A stretch of 64,000 nucleotides of DNA from Gammaproteobacteria bacterium (GCA_021151835.1 JAGKWO010000002.1:1-64000); one strand, 5' to 3'. Shown: positions 25,473 to 34,812, numbered from the stretch's first letter. A program made the numbers and translations. Notes: generated by a model from the sequence alone, not told the origin.

Positions 25473-26805
25473 GCGCTATATCGAAAGCTCCAGTTTTAAA
25501 ATGGCATTGTTGTTCACCGTGTTGCTTGCTGCGTCCGCTGCCATCCTGGGTTATTTCCTGATTGATTTGGGCAAACGCGATTTCCTGCGCGAAACTGAAG
25601 CCGCAATTGATATTGAAATCAGCATGGTATCGGGCATGGCGAATGTTGAGGGCGAGTTGCTGCCCTACATTCAACGCCGGGCCAAGGATGATCAGATCGT
25701 GCGCTTCCGCTATGAAGATGCCGCGGAAAAATTGCTGGGCGGCTCCATTGACCCCATGCCCGCCCATATCCAAAAAATCACCGAAGGCGTGTTGGGCTTT
25801 GACCTTGACACATTCCACGGCCACCAGGCATTTGCTGCAAAAATCCATACGTTCGATAACGGCGCGCGCATTATGGTTGCGCGCAATGTGCATGAACTGA
25901 TTGCGAGTTATGAACAGCTTAAACACTTGAGCTGGCTCATTATGGCGTTGATGCTAATCGTGGTGCTGGTGAGTTTTGGCATCAGCCATTTTGTGGTGAG
26001 CAGAATTAACCGTATCGCAGCGACCGCCCAGCATATTGTTAAAACAGGTGATTTATCCCAACGCCTCGCCATCGATAGCCGCTGGGATGATTTGAGCAAT
26101 TTGTCGCTGGTGCTAAACAGCTTTCTCGCAAAGATCGAAGACCTGATGAACGGTGCGCGCGAAATCAGCAATAACATCGCCCATGATTTGCGCACGCCAT
26201 TAAGCGGTTTGCGCAGCGATATCGAAGCGCTGAAAAACCAGCGTGTCGATGACGAACACATCGACATGGTACTTGCCAATATCGACCACATCCTCAGTGT
26301 ATTCCATGCATTGCTGCGCATTGCCAACATCGAAAAAGGCAAGCGCGGCCAGCAAATGGGCGACGTGAATTTGAGCAAAATTGTTCACGACATCGCGGAG
26401 CTTTATGAGCCCGTTGCTGAGGAAAAAGAGATTCGTTTCGATATAAAACTCGCCGCCAATTTAATGATTAAAGGCGATGGCGATTTGCTGTTCCAGCTGT
26501 TTGCCAACCTCGTCGACAACGCCATTAAATTTTCGCCCTCGCATTCGGTGATCGTGTTGTACACGGGGGTTGAAAAAAATCAGGTGGTGGCCGTGGTGGG
26601 CGACCAGGGGCCGGGAATTGCAGAAGACGAAAAAGAAAAAGTGTTCAAACATTTTTACCGCGGCGATGCCAGCCGCAGTACACCGGGAAACGGGTTGGGC
26701 CTGAGCCTGGTGCGCGCCGTGGCCGAGCAACACCAGGCGCGTATCACCCTTGGGAATGCGGCTCCGGGTTTGCAGGTTCGCGTCACCTTCCAGCCTAACT
26801 TGTAA
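25459..26805 (+). CDS. Membrane sensor histidine kinase
   Basis: A 448-residue partner of the preceding regulator. Two membrane helices (about 14-36 and 158-180) flank a periplasmic sensor region of about 120 residues; then HAMP, HisKA with H242 in NIAHDLRTPLSG, and HATPase (NLVDNAIKF, DQGPGI, GNGLGLSLV). The start at 25459 overlaps the regulator by 14 bases; a GTG at 25441 is a weaker alternative. The C-terminal codons and stop lie inside a 19-bp tandem repeat (26791-26866). Confidence 0.93.
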   Translation: MTVSRRYIESSSFKMALLFTVLLAASAAILGYFLIDLGKRDFLRETEAAIDIEISMVSGMANVEGELLPYIQRRAKDDQIVRFRYEDAAEKLLGGSIDPMPAHIQKITEGVLGFDLDTFHGHQAFAAKIHTFDNGARIMVARNVHELIASYEQLKHLSWLIMALMLIVVLVSFGISHFVVSRINRIAATAQHIVKTGDLSQRLAIDSRWDDLSNLSLVLNSFLAKIEDLMNGAREISNNIAHDLRTPLSGLRSDIEALKNQRVDDEHIDMVLANIDHILSVFHALLRIANIEKGKRGQQMGDVNLSKIVHDIAELYEPVAEEKEIRFDIKLAANLMIKGDGDLLFQLFANLVDNAIKFSPSHSVIVLYTGVEKNQVVAVVGDQGPGIAEDEKEKVFKHFYRGDASRSTPGNGLGLSLVRAVAEQHQARITLGNAAPGLQVRVTFQPNL

Positions 26806-26866
26806 TTGCCAGGCTAACTTGTAATCGCCAGCTTTCCTTACAATCGCCAACCTTATCAATAATCCC
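26791..26866. repeat. 19-bp tandem repeat, four diverged copies across the kinase stop codon
   Basis: Units at 26791-26809, 26810-26828, 26829-26847 and 26848-26866. Units 1 and 2 differ at two positions (CAGCCTAACTTGTAATTGC and CAGGCTAACTTGTAATCGC); units 3 and 4 are progressively diverged. The first unit encodes the last kinase residues and its stop TAA, so each repetition also repeats the stop codon context. Confidence 0.8.
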
Positions 26867-26912
26867 AACCTTACCAAAAATTTAGAAAGGGGTAAGTTTG
26901 TGTCAACGCTAG

Positions 26913-26956
26913 GTCCTCTACTATTGTAAATGGCTGGTAAGTGCTTTATAGAGGAC
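26913..26956 (+). promoter_or_regulatory. Inverted repeat overlapping the Shine-Dalgarno of the fatty-acid-modification operon
   Basis: GTCCTCTA (26913-26920) and TAGAGGAC (26949-26956) are exact inverted repeats 28 bases apart. The right arm contains the GAGGA ribosome-binding site of the first gene (TTG start at 26964). If transcription starts left of the repeat, the RNA could fold and hide the ribosome-binding site; if it starts inside the repeat, the arms would be a DNA operator. Which one applies cannot be decided from sequence. Confidence 0.5.
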
Positions 26957-26963
26957 AGCACCC

Positions 26964-28235
26964 TTGAGACAGATAGGTCGAAAAAAAATAGCCATTATCG
27001 GCACCGGTATATCCGGCCTTGGGATAGCGTCACTGCTGCATCCCCACCATGACATTACCGTCTACGAAAAAAACGGTTATATCGGCGGCCACAGCCGCAC
27101 TGTTGAGGTAAATACCAAAGACGGCGTTGTGCCGGTGGATACCGGGTTTATCGTGTTTAACAAACGCAATTATCCCCTGCTCACCCGCTTGCTGGCGCAT
27201 TTGCAAGTCCCTATCGCTGACAGCGATATGTCATTCGGTGCGAGCATCAACAACGGCTGGCTTGAATACGGCACGCGCAAACCCGCCAATATATTTGCGC
27301 AAAAAAGAAATCTGGTGCGCCCCGAATTCCTCGGCATGATCGCCGATATTTTACGCTTTAATAAATCGGCGCATTTATACCTTCACAAAGATCCTTCGTT
27401 CACCCTGGGCGATTGCCTGGACGATCTGGGCATGCGCCCCTGGTTCCGGAATTATTTTTTATTGGCGATGGGTGGTGCGATCTGGAGTATGCCGCTTGCC
27501 GATATGCTTAAATTTCCAGCGCGGACCTTTATACGTTTTTTTGAAAACCATGGCTTGCTCACTATCAATGACCATCCCCAATGGCACACGGTGGTTGGCG
27601 GTAGCCGCGAATATGTGCGCCGGCTCACCGAGCCGTTTAAAGGTCGCATTCATTTGGGCCGCGCGGTTACCAATGTGATACGCAACGACGACAGTGTGTT
27701 GGTGGAAGACTCGAATGCAGGAATGCAATATTTTGATGAGGTGATCTTTGCCTGTCACGCCGACCAGGCACTCGCAATGATTGCCAATCCAAGCATCCAG
27801 GAACAAAAAATTCTTTCCGCGTTTACCTATCAACCCAACCGCGCCGTGTTGCACAGCGATACCAGTTTTATGCCCAAGCGGCGCAATGCCTGGTCGAGTT
27901 GGGTTTACCTTTCCGAAAGCAAGGCCGATAACAATCCCTGTGTGTCGCTCAGCTATTGGATGAATAATCTCCAGCCACTGGCGACCGACCAACCATTAAT
28001 AGTGACGCTGAACCCCGGCCGCGAACCGGCGGCTGAACTTATCCACGATGATGTGATGTTTGAGCATCCAGTATTCGATGCAGCGGCGATTGAAAACCAA
28101 TCGCGCATTGAAGGGATACAAGGGCATAACCGCCTGTGGTTTTGTGGCGCTTACCAACGTTACGGTTTTCATGAAGATGGCCTTGGCAGCGCCGTAGCCC
28201 TGGCGGAACGCATGGGGGTTTTGCCGCCATGGTGA
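26964..28235 (+). CDS. FAD-dependent amine-oxidase-like oxidoreductase
   Basis: A 423-residue flavoprotein with the N-terminal dinucleotide motif AIIGTGISGLG (about 10-20) and the adjoining YEKNGYIGGHS of the amine oxidase/phytoene-desaturase fold. The start appears to be TTG at 26964, nine bases after GAGGA. It opens an operon with DUF1365 and a Cfa-type methyltransferase. This trio recurs in proteobacteria, and in Rhodobacter related genes under singlet-oxygen control are linked to furan fatty acid synthesis, where a flavoprotein desaturates a methylated acyl chain. Transfer of that role here is inference. Confidence 0.85.
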   Translation: MRQIGRKKIAIIGTGISGLGIASLLHPHHDITVYEKNGYIGGHSRTVEVNTKDGVVPVDTGFIVFNKRNYPLLTRLLAHLQVPIADSDMSFGASINNGWLEYGTRKPANIFAQKRNLVRPEFLGMIADILRFNKSAHLYLHKDPSFTLGDCLDDLGMRPWFRNYFLLAMGGAIWSMPLADMLKFPARTFIRFFENHGLLTINDHPQWHTVVGGSREYVRRLTEPFKGRIHLGRAVTNVIRNDDSVLVEDSNAGMQYFDEVIFACHADQALAMIANPSIQEQKILSAFTYQPNRAVLHSDTSFMPKRRNAWSSWVYLSESKADNNPCVSLSYWMNNLQPLATDQPLIVTLNPGREPAAELIHDDVMFEHPVFDAAAIENQSRIEGIQGHNRLWFCGAYQRYGFHEDGLGSAVALAERMGVLPPW

Positions 28236-28990
28236 CCACAGCGCAACTCTACACCGCGCAAGTCGTGCACAAACGGCTGTTTCCCAAAGCCAACGCTTTC
28301 CATTACGGCATTTATTACCTGGTGTTGCCATTGCCCGCTGCGCCGGTTCCGGCACGCTTTGCAAGTTTTCACCGGGAAGATGTTGGCCCGCGCGATGGCA
28401 GCGATCCAACCCCCTGGGTCAGGGACATCCTGGCGGAATACGGCCTGGACCATAAAACGCAACACATCACCCTCGTCACCATGCCGCGCGTGCTCGGTTA
28501 TGTTTTCAATCCCGTCAGTTTTTATTTTTGTATGGATGAAGACCACGCATTAAGAGCGGTGTTGTGCGAGGTCCACAATACCTTTGGCGAGCAGCATAAT
28601 TATTTGTGCGCAAATCCGGACCATGCCCCTATCACGGCGGACCAATGGCTGGAAGCGGAAAAAGTATTCCATGTGTCGCCCTTCCTCAACCGGCACGGCA
28701 ATTATAAATTTCGTTTTGATTTGACGGCGGATGCGTTGGGGATCTGGATCGATTACTACGATGCAGAGCAGCAAAAACAATTGGTCACTTCATTGACCGG
28801 CACTTGTGTACCACTGACCTCGCAGGCTTTACAGCGCGCGTTCTGGCGACATCCATTGGTGGCCGTGAAAGCTATTTCATTGATTCACTGGCAAGCGTTA
28901 AAACTGTTAGTGCGCGGTATTCGTTTTATCACCAAACCCGTGCAACTGGCACAACGTACTACTGCAACCCGCAACCTTAACAAAATATGA
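28229..28990 (+). CDS. DUF1365 family protein
   Basis: A 253-residue DUF1365 protein, cytoplasmic, with the family marks VVHKRLFPKANAFHYGIYYL (about 8-27), GYVFNPVSFYFCMD near 91-104, EVHNTFGEQHNYL near 113-125 and KVFHVSPFL near 150-158. It overlaps the oxidoreductase by seven bases and precedes the Cfa-type gene. It has no established reaction; conserved linkage to lipid-modifying enzymes makes it a likely partner in the same pathway. Confidence 0.88.
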   Translation: MVTTAQLYTAQVVHKRLFPKANAFHYGIYYLVLPLPAAPVPARFASFHREDVGPRDGSDPTPWVRDILAEYGLDHKTQHITLVTMPRVLGYVFNPVSFYFCMDEDHALRAVLCEVHNTFGEQHNYLCANPDHAPITADQWLEAEKVFHVSPFLNRHGNYKFRFDLTADALGIWIDYYDAEQQKQLVTSLTGTCVPLTSQALQRAFWRHPLVAVKAISLIHWQALKLLVRGIRFITKPVQLAQRTTATRNLNKI

Positions 28991-29051
28991 AACCAAAAAG
29001 GCCGGTGTAAAAATGCCGCTGCCGCGAATACGTTTTTACGAGGTTACCATT

Positions 29052-30212
29052 ATGTTTGACCGTCACATTACCAACCGTTTTCTTGGCGCACTCGAGCGTA
29101 TTGAATTCGGCAGCATCCGCGTCACCACACCCGATGGTCAGGTACATATATTTAATGGTGACCGGCCCGGTGCCAACGCAGAATTTGATATCCACGACTG
29201 GCGAGTGGTCGCAGCGCTAATCCGTCACGGCGATATCGCGCTGGCGGAAGCCTATCGCGATGGCTGGTGGGACTCCACTGATCCAACGCAGCTATTTCTG
29301 TTCGGCCTGCAAAACCAGGCGGCACTCGATAATTATATTTGCGGCAATGCCTTTGGTCGGCTCGCCTCACGTATCGCCTATCTTTTTACCCGCAATACCG
29401 AACGCGGCAGCAAAAAAAATATCCACGCCCACTATGACCTGGGCAACGATTTCTATTCACTCTGGCTCGATCCCTCCATGACCTATTCCGCGGCGATTTT
29501 TGATAATGACAAGGAATCGCTGCAGGCAGCGCAAACACGGAAATATGACCGGATGATTGACCGGCTTAATCCGTCCGGCAGCCTGCTGGAAATCGGCTGC
29601 GGCTGGGGCGGATTTGCGGAGCGCGCATTGCAACGCGGCGACTACGGCATCAAAGGCCTGACCATCTCTGCTGCGCAACATCAATTTGCGGCGCAACGTG
29701 TTGGCAGTAATGCCGTTATCGCGCTTGAAGATTACCGCCGCCAAACCGGTGTGTACGACCAGATTGTCTCGATTGAAATGTTTGAAGCGGTCGGTGAAAA
29801 ATTCTGGCCGGTTTATTTCGCCAAATTAAAATCACTGCTCGCCACTAATGGCAAAGTGATGGTGCAAAGTATCACCATTGCCGAGGATAATTTTGAACGC
29901 TACCGCACCAGTGGCGATGCAATTCGTACGTTTATTTTCCCTGGCGGTATGCTGCCATCGCCAGCGCGGTTCCGCGCAGAAAGTGCGAAGGCGGGTCTGC
30001 AAGTCACCGATGAGTTTGCCTTCGGCCAGGACTATGCGCTCACCCTCAGCCATTGGCTCGGCAATTTTGATGCGCGAATCAAAGAGGTAAAAGCCATGGG
30101 TTTTGATACGAAATTTATTCGCATGTGGCGCTTTTACCTGACCTGCTGTATTGCATCATTCCGACACGGGCGCACTGACGTTATGCAATGGGGACTGCAA
30201 CATGCGGTCTAG
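29052..30212 (+). CDS. Cyclopropane-fatty-acid-synthase family methyltransferase
   Basis: A 386-residue SAM-dependent enzyme of the Cfa family, which adds a methylene or methyl group from SAM to the double bond of phospholipid acyl chains. Visible: HAHYDLGNDFY substrate-domain motif near 130, SAM loop LEIGCGWGGFAERAL near 178, SIEMFEAVG near 238. The ATG at 29052 with GAGGTT upstream is preferred to 29013. Context suggests it makes the methylated precursor used by the flavoprotein upstream rather than ordinary cyclopropane lipids; that is inference. Confidence 0.88.
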   Translation: MFDRHITNRFLGALERIEFGSIRVTTPDGQVHIFNGDRPGANAEFDIHDWRVVAALIRHGDIALAEAYRDGWWDSTDPTQLFLFGLQNQAALDNYICGNAFGRLASRIAYLFTRNTERGSKKNIHAHYDLGNDFYSLWLDPSMTYSAAIFDNDKESLQAAQTRKYDRMIDRLNPSGSLLEIGCGWGGFAERALQRGDYGIKGLTISAAQHQFAAQRVGSNAVIALEDYRRQTGVYDQIVSIEMFEAVGEKFWPVYFAKLKSLLATNGKVMVQSITIAEDNFERYRTSGDAIRTFIFPGGMLPSPARFRAESAKAGLQVTDEFAFGQDYALTLSHWLGNFDARIKEVKAMGFDTKFIRMWRFYLTCCIASFRHGRTDVMQWGLQHAV

Positions 30213-30786
30213 GTGCATTTCGTTACTGGACACAGGGTTTGTGAACAGGATGTTTTCGGGTATGGTGTTCCAGGCCATTTTTTTTCTGCACGCGATAACT
30301 GTTTTTGCAGCGGAAGAACATGTCACCCCTGCTGAAACGGTGCAGGCATCAGTGCCGGGTGCAGCAGTCGTAGGGCGCGGGGTTTTATCCTATGCCTTCT
30401 GGGATGTTTACGAAGCAACGCTGTTTGCACCCGATGGCGTGTGGAATTCGAACCAACCATTTGCATTGTCCATCCATTATTTTCGGGTAATAAAAGGCAA
30501 GGATATTGCTGACCGGTCAGTGCAGGAAATACGCCAGCAAGGTTTTACCGACGAAGTCACACTAGCCGCCTGGCATGCACAAATGAAAGCCATTTTTCCC
30601 GACGTTAAAAATGGCACAGTGCTAACCGCCGTGTATGCGCCGGGGAAACACACCGCGTTTTACAACGGCACAACCGTTATTGGTGCAATCAAAGGCGATG
30701 ATTTCAGTAACGCTTTTTTTGGTATCTGGCTTGCGGAAAAAACCTCTGAACCGACATTGCGCCGCGCACTGCTGGGGCTGAAATGA
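30202..30786 (+). CDS. Chalcone-isomerase-like periplasmic protein
   Basis: About 194 residues from the ATG at 30202, which overlaps the Cfa stop and has GGGGA upstream; an ATG at 30250 is an alternative. A hydrophobic signal segment (GMVFQAIFFLHAITVFA) is followed by the chalcone-isomerase-like fold: VGRGVLSYAFWDVYEATLF, then ALSIHYFRVIKGKDI and GNAFFGIWL-type ending (NAFFGIWLAEKT). Bacterial members are not flavonoid enzymes and probably bind lipids or fatty acids. It is coupled to the MFS gene by an ATGA overlap. Confidence 0.75.
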   Translation: MRSRCISLLDTGFVNRMFSGMVFQAIFFLHAITVFAAEEHVTPAETVQASVPGAAVVGRGVLSYAFWDVYEATLFAPDGVWNSNQPFALSIHYFRVIKGKDIADRSVQEIRQQGFTDEVTLAAWHAQMKAIFPDVKNGTVLTAVYAPGKHTAFYNGTTVIGAIKGDDFSNAFFGIWLAEKTSEPTLRRALLGLK

Positions 30787-32102
30787 GCGCGCCGGCAATC
30801 ACAGGAAAGTCACTCTTGCAATACGGCTTTATTGCCGTGCCCGTCGCGTTTGCCGGTTTTCCCCTTTACGTGCTCGCGCCGGATTTTTTTGCGACGCGGT
30901 ACGGCCTCTCACTCACATTGCTCGGTACATTGCTGCTTGTTATTCGCGTATTCGATGCAATACAAGATCCGTTGATAGGCTGGCTCACCGATAAGTTGCA
31001 AAATTATTTTTTGCTTTTACTGTCCATCGCCGGAACGATTTTATGTTTTTCCGTTTTCGGGCTTTTTAACAATCACTTTTTCGCGCCCGCGATTTGGTTT
31101 TCACTCTGCATGGTTGTTGCGGTGAGCGCTTACAGCGTGTTGATTATTGTACTCGGAGCACAGGCTACCTTATGGACCACTGATACTAATGCGCAGACAC
31201 GAATTGCCGGCGCACGCGAAGCGTTTGGAATTATCGGGCTTGTTATCGCTGTGTCGGTGCCGACATTGCTTTCACAATGGATGGCTGCCGATGAGGTGTA
31301 CCGCTGGTATGCGGGACTCCTTTTTCTATTGATGCTTGCCGGTATTATCTGTTTTTCCAGATTGACCTTGCCGCCCGCAACAACCGTTACAAGTAACACA
31401 CAGTCATCACCGCTCACAGCGATACGCGCATTACCAACAGAAAGCTGGCGGCTTTTTGTTGTGTACGGTGTAAGTATGCTAGCGTCCAGCATTCCGGCAA
31501 TCCTGGTTATTTTTTATGTGCGCGACCTTATCGGCGCAGAACAACTGACGGGTTTATTTTTATTGCTCTATTTTCTTTCCGGCGCTGCCGCCATGCCGCT
31601 GTGGAAAAAAATCAGTGCGCGACACGGAAAATACACGGCATGGTGTGCTGCAAATATTCTCGCCGTGGCCGGCTTTATCTGTGCATTTTTTTTGAGTGCC
31701 GGTGATGTGTGGCCCTATGCGCTAGTGTGTATCGTTTCCGGCCTTGCGCTGGGTGCGGATTTAACATTGCCGCCCTCGATCCTGGCTGACCATATCCATG
31801 CGCATGCTAACCGCAACTGCTCGGGATCGCATTACGCGTTTCTGGCATTTATCAGTAAAGCCAGCCTGGCATTGGCCTCTGCTATCGCCCTCCCCATTCT
31901 CGATGTGGCCGGTTTTAAACCACAAGCCGTTAATTCAGAGGCGGCGCTTGCAACGCTCTCCGCCGCTTACGCGCTGGTTCCCTGTGTGTTGAAAGCGGGT
32001 GCAGCCGGTTTGCTGTATGCTTTTTTTATTCGATCAGGTTCAGGAGGCAATAATGAAAATATTCAAAATCATGGCCACAATAGGAGCTCTCATCATGCTT
32101 AG
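30783..32102 (+). CDS. MFS transporter, GPH-like (MFS_2)
   Basis: A 439-residue inner-membrane protein with about twelve hydrophobic segments. The RVFDAIQDPLIGWLTDK motif (about 51-67) marks the glycoside-pentoside-hexuronide/MFS_2 branch, which also includes lipid transporters such as eukaryotic Mfsd2a. With its lipid-modification neighbours, a lipid-related substrate is more likely than a sugar, but this is inferred. The last 50 bases overlap the start of the DUF3833 gene. Confidence 0.82.
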   Translation: MSAPAITGKSLLQYGFIAVPVAFAGFPLYVLAPDFFATRYGLSLTLLGTLLLVIRVFDAIQDPLIGWLTDKLQNYFLLLLSIAGTILCFSVFGLFNNHFFAPAIWFSLCMVVAVSAYSVLIIVLGAQATLWTTDTNAQTRIAGAREAFGIIGLVIAVSVPTLLSQWMAADEVYRWYAGLLFLLMLAGIICFSRLTLPPATTVTSNTQSSPLTAIRALPTESWRLFVVYGVSMLASSIPAILVIFYVRDLIGAEQLTGLFLLLYFLSGAAAMPLWKKISARHGKYTAWCAANILAVAGFICAFFLSAGDVWPYALVCIVSGLALGADLTLPPSILADHIHAHANRNCSGSHYAFLAFISKASLALASAIALPILDVAGFKPQAVNSEAALATLSAAYALVPCVLKAGAAGLLYAFFIRSGSGGNNENIQNHGHNRSSHHA

Positions 32103-32586
32103 CAGTTGCGCCGCCAATAATATTGATTATTACAAAGACACCACCCCGCGCGCCGACATCAAGGAATATTTTAATGGTCCCATTAAAGCCTGGGGCATAG
32201 TGCAGGATTGGCGCGGTCGCGTCGTGCGCCGCTTTGATATCGATCTGGTGGGCGAATGGAATGGCGATGTTGGCACACTGACTGAACATTTCGATTATTA
32301 CGACGGTGAAAAACAACAACGCGTGTGGACAATCAAAAAATTACCCGACGGGAGCTTCGAGGGAACCGCAGCGGATATTATCGACAAAGCCACCGGTAAA
32401 GCCGAAGGCAGCGCGGTGCGCTGGAATTACGTGATGGATCTGCCAGTGAAAGACACGACCTATCATATTCGTTTTGACGATTGGATGTGGTTAATGAACG
32501 ACGGGGTATTAATCAACCGTTCGTATTTGAAAAAGTTTGGCATCACCGTTTCTGAATTGACTATTTTTATGCAGAAGCAACAATGA
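32053..32586 (+). CDS. DUF3833 lipoprotein
   Basis: A 177-residue DUF3833 protein. The N-terminus MKIFKIMATIGALIMLSSCA is a lipoprotein signal with lipobox LSSC, so it should be anchored by lipid on the cell envelope. The core GIVQDWRGRVVRRFDIDLVG and the later VRWNYVMDLPVKDTTY fit the family. The ATG at 32053 has AGGAGG five bases upstream and lies inside the end of the MFS gene. It is coupled to the SDR by ATGA. Function unknown; recurrent in this operon type. Confidence 0.85.
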   Translation: MKIFKIMATIGALIMLSSCAANNIDYYKDTTPRADIKEYFNGPIKAWGIVQDWRGRVVRRFDIDLVGEWNGDVGTLTEHFDYYDGEKQQRVWTIKKLPDGSFEGTAADIIDKATGKAEGSAVRWNYVMDLPVKDTTYHIRFDDWMWLMNDGVLINRSYLKKFGITVSELTIFMQKQQ

Positions 32587-33338
32587 ACCGTCCCTATCAA
32601 GATCAGATTGTCTGGATTATCGGCGCCAGCAGCGGCATTGGCTACGCATTGGCACGGGAACTTTCCGCGCGTGGCGCCATTCTTGCGCTCTCTGCGCGGC
32701 GCAAGGATGAACTTGAAAAATTAAACGATGAACTGGGCGAACGCCACAAAGTGTTTGTATTGGACACGGCCGATGCCGCGACTACACAGCGCACCGCACA
32801 GGCAATTCGCGCGGCCTTTGGACGAATTGATCGCATTATTTTTTTAGCGGCCGCTTACGCGCCAATGAAAATCGATGCACTTGATATTGTGGCGACCAAA
32901 GGCATTGTCGATATCAATTTGACCGGCGCGTTTAATGTGGTGCACGCCGTTTTACCTATCCTGAAAACCCAACAACCGCGCGGACAACTGGCCTTGTGCG
33001 GCAGTGTCGCAGGTTACATCGGCCTGCCCAACGGTCAGCCCTACAGCGCAACTAAAGCCGCGATTATTAACCTTGCAGAAAGTTTGCACGCTGAATGCAA
33101 GGACTCAATTGATATCAAATTGATAAGCCCCGGCTTCGTACGCACGGCGCTGACGGATAAAAATAATTTTAAAATGCCAGCGATGATTGAACCGGAACAA
33201 GCCGCCACCGAAATAGCGGATGGCTTGCTCGCGCGCGGTTTTGAAATTCACTTTCCCAAGAGCTTCACGCTTTTTTTGAAGCTGTTGCGCTTGCTTCCCT
33301 ACAGGTTGTCCCAATTCCTGACACGGAAATTAAATTAA
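32583..33338 (+). CDS. Short-chain dehydrogenase/reductase
   Basis: A 251-residue classical SDR. The cofactor loop is GASSGIGYALA (about 14-24), then LDTADA near 56, the catalytic serine in CGSVAGYIG near 140, and the YSATKAA Tyr/Lys pair near 156-162. NADP preference is suggested by the basic residues after strand 2 (SARRKDE). It is the last gene of the operon, overlapping DUF3833 by four bases, and probably reduces or oxidises a fatty-acid-derived intermediate. Confidence 0.88.
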   Translation: MNRPYQDQIVWIIGASSGIGYALARELSARGAILALSARRKDELEKLNDELGERHKVFVLDTADAATTQRTAQAIRAAFGRIDRIIFLAAAYAPMKIDALDIVATKGIVDINLTGAFNVVHAVLPILKTQQPRGQLALCGSVAGYIGLPNGQPYSATKAAIINLAESLHAECKDSIDIKLISPGFVRTALTDKNNFKMPAMIEPEQAATEIADGLLARGFEIHFPKSFTLFLKLLRLLPYRLSQFLTRKLN

Positions 33339-33663
33339 AGGCGAGCGCCAAAAATCCACATCTTTCAAGAAAGCTGCCAATACCAAGTGCTGGCAATTGG
33401 GGTGGCGCTTCCAACCGGGTTAATAATGCCAGACCAATAAAAAGACAAAAGGTTACGGCGTAGTAAACATCTTCGTAATGACCAATATCTCATTTATTAA
33501 AAATAATAAAAGCAGTGGTTGAAAATCATTCCATTTTTTTACGTTGGCTGATGGCAAAGAAAATTAAATTTTTTTAAAATTTATTCGCGATCGCCTTAAC
33601 GCAAAAAATTCGCGCCGGTATCGCAAGGATAATTGTGACTAATCGATGAAATGGAGAATTTAT
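33339..33663. other. Intergenic region with nested inverted repeats
   Basis: No gene is supported. After the operon end, AGCGCCA (33344-33350) and TGGCGCT (33403-33409) enclose an inner pair TGCCA/TGGCA around 33375-33395. These could form a branched hairpin that ends the operon transcript, though no T run follows. The right half is AT-rich and should hold the lipoprotein promoter. Confidence 0.45.
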
Positions 33664-34812
33664 ATGCAACGATACGCCTTTCTATTCCTGTCTTTCGCGT
33701 TTTCTATTCTGGTTACCGCCTGCGGCGGCGGAGGTGGTGGATCTAAACCGGAGCAATCTCCTTCTCCTATTCCCTCAACACCCGCACCTGTATCTTCCAG
33801 TTCCGCAACCTCTGCACTGGCTTCATCAGCCTCACTATCGTCAATGTCAACATCTACAGAATCATCGTCGACATCATCGGTGGCTGCCTCATCAATTACT
33901 TCAGCATCGACCTCGTCTGAACCAGGTCCGATTGGAATACTATGGCATGACAACTATGCGCTCGATTATCGCGATGGCGTACAACTGGCGCATCTTGACG
34001 GCAGCTTGCCAACGCAGGTTACTACCCGGAATGATGTCAGTATCGCCGTTTGGCCGGATGGAAAGCAGTACGTAGTGACTGATTGGAATGTTTACGATGA
34101 TTACACCGACATCACCGTTATTGACCGCACTACCGGCAGTACGGTTTACCAGGAACAAGTGGATTATTACTTGCGGGATGTGTCACCTTCACCAACCAGC
34201 AAAAGCCTGGTCAAGGTGCGTTATGGCAAGGATTCCATATCACCATTTGAAGAATACATATTGGATTTTTCCACGATGAAAATTCTTTATGTGATTCCGG
34301 AAAAGGATTGGTTCGCGTGGATGCCGGACGGACGCTTCATGCTGATTAATATAGATACTGGCAACATGAAGATAGTGAACCTGGATACCAGGGAGGAAAC
34401 TCTTACCGGACAACTGAATGTACCTGCAGACCGCGTTATAGGTGACTTTTCGATCAGCCCAACAGGTACGCAATTCATTATGGTCATGGATCGTCGGGGC
34501 ACCACGTCGCCGGAGCCGGACTTGTGGATCGGGAATATTGATGGCTCAGGGTTTGAACAACTCACCGACACCAAATTAATTGCCGGTGCCAATTGGTCAC
34601 CCGATGGGCGCTACGTCGCGTATGTGACGGATACTGGCAGCATTTGTAATTTTGGTGGCTGCCTGGGGTCATGCGACCAATGGTATACCCCTGTTAATTT
34701 GCGCAAAGTAAGAGGCTTACCAAATACCCCGGGCAGTGAAGTATTCCGAGTCAATGACCGCTACGGTAATCAGCAAACCCTGGGATGTTCCGTATTGGCC
34801 TGGACGCCATAA
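33664..34812 (+). CDS. Lipoprotein with poly-serine linker and WD40/PD40-type propeller
   Basis: A 382-residue lipoprotein: signal ending in lipobox LVTAC, a six-glycine stretch, a long Ser/Thr/Ala-rich linker to about residue 85, then a beta-propeller-like domain. Repeated units of PD40/TolB style include WPDGKQYVVTDW, WMPDGRFMLIN, SPTGTQFIMVMDRRG and WSPDGRYVAYVTD. A cysteine-containing loop (ICNFGGCLGSCDQWY) near the C-terminus may be disulfide-bonded. The ATG at 33664 has GGAGA upstream. Long serine linkers are typical of secreted proteins in Cellvibrio-type degraders. Ligand unknown; terminator follows. Confidence 0.8.
   Translation: MQRYAFLFLSFAFSILVTACGGGGGGSKPEQSPSPIPSTPAPVSSSSATSALASSASLSSMSTSTESSSTSSVAASSITSASTSSEPGPIGILWHDNYALDYRDGVQLAHLDGSLPTQVTTRNDVSIAVWPDGKQYVVTDWNVYDDYTDITVIDRTTGSTVYQEQVDYYLRDVSPSPTSKSLVKVRYGKDSISPFEEYILDFSTMKILYVIPEKDWFAWMPDGRFMLINIDTGNMKIVNLDTREETLTGQLNVPADRVIGDFSISPTGTQFIMVMDRRGTTSPEPDLWIGNIDGSGFEQLTDTKLIAGANWSPDGRYVAYVTDTGSICNFGGCLGSCDQWYTPVNLRKVRGLPNTPGSEVFRVNDRYGNQQTLGCSVLAWTP

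Noticed and set aside
33660..33953. Acidic Asp/Glu/Val-rich frame antisense to the lipoprotein
   Set aside because: It is the antisense of the serine/threonine linker and only open because of its composition.
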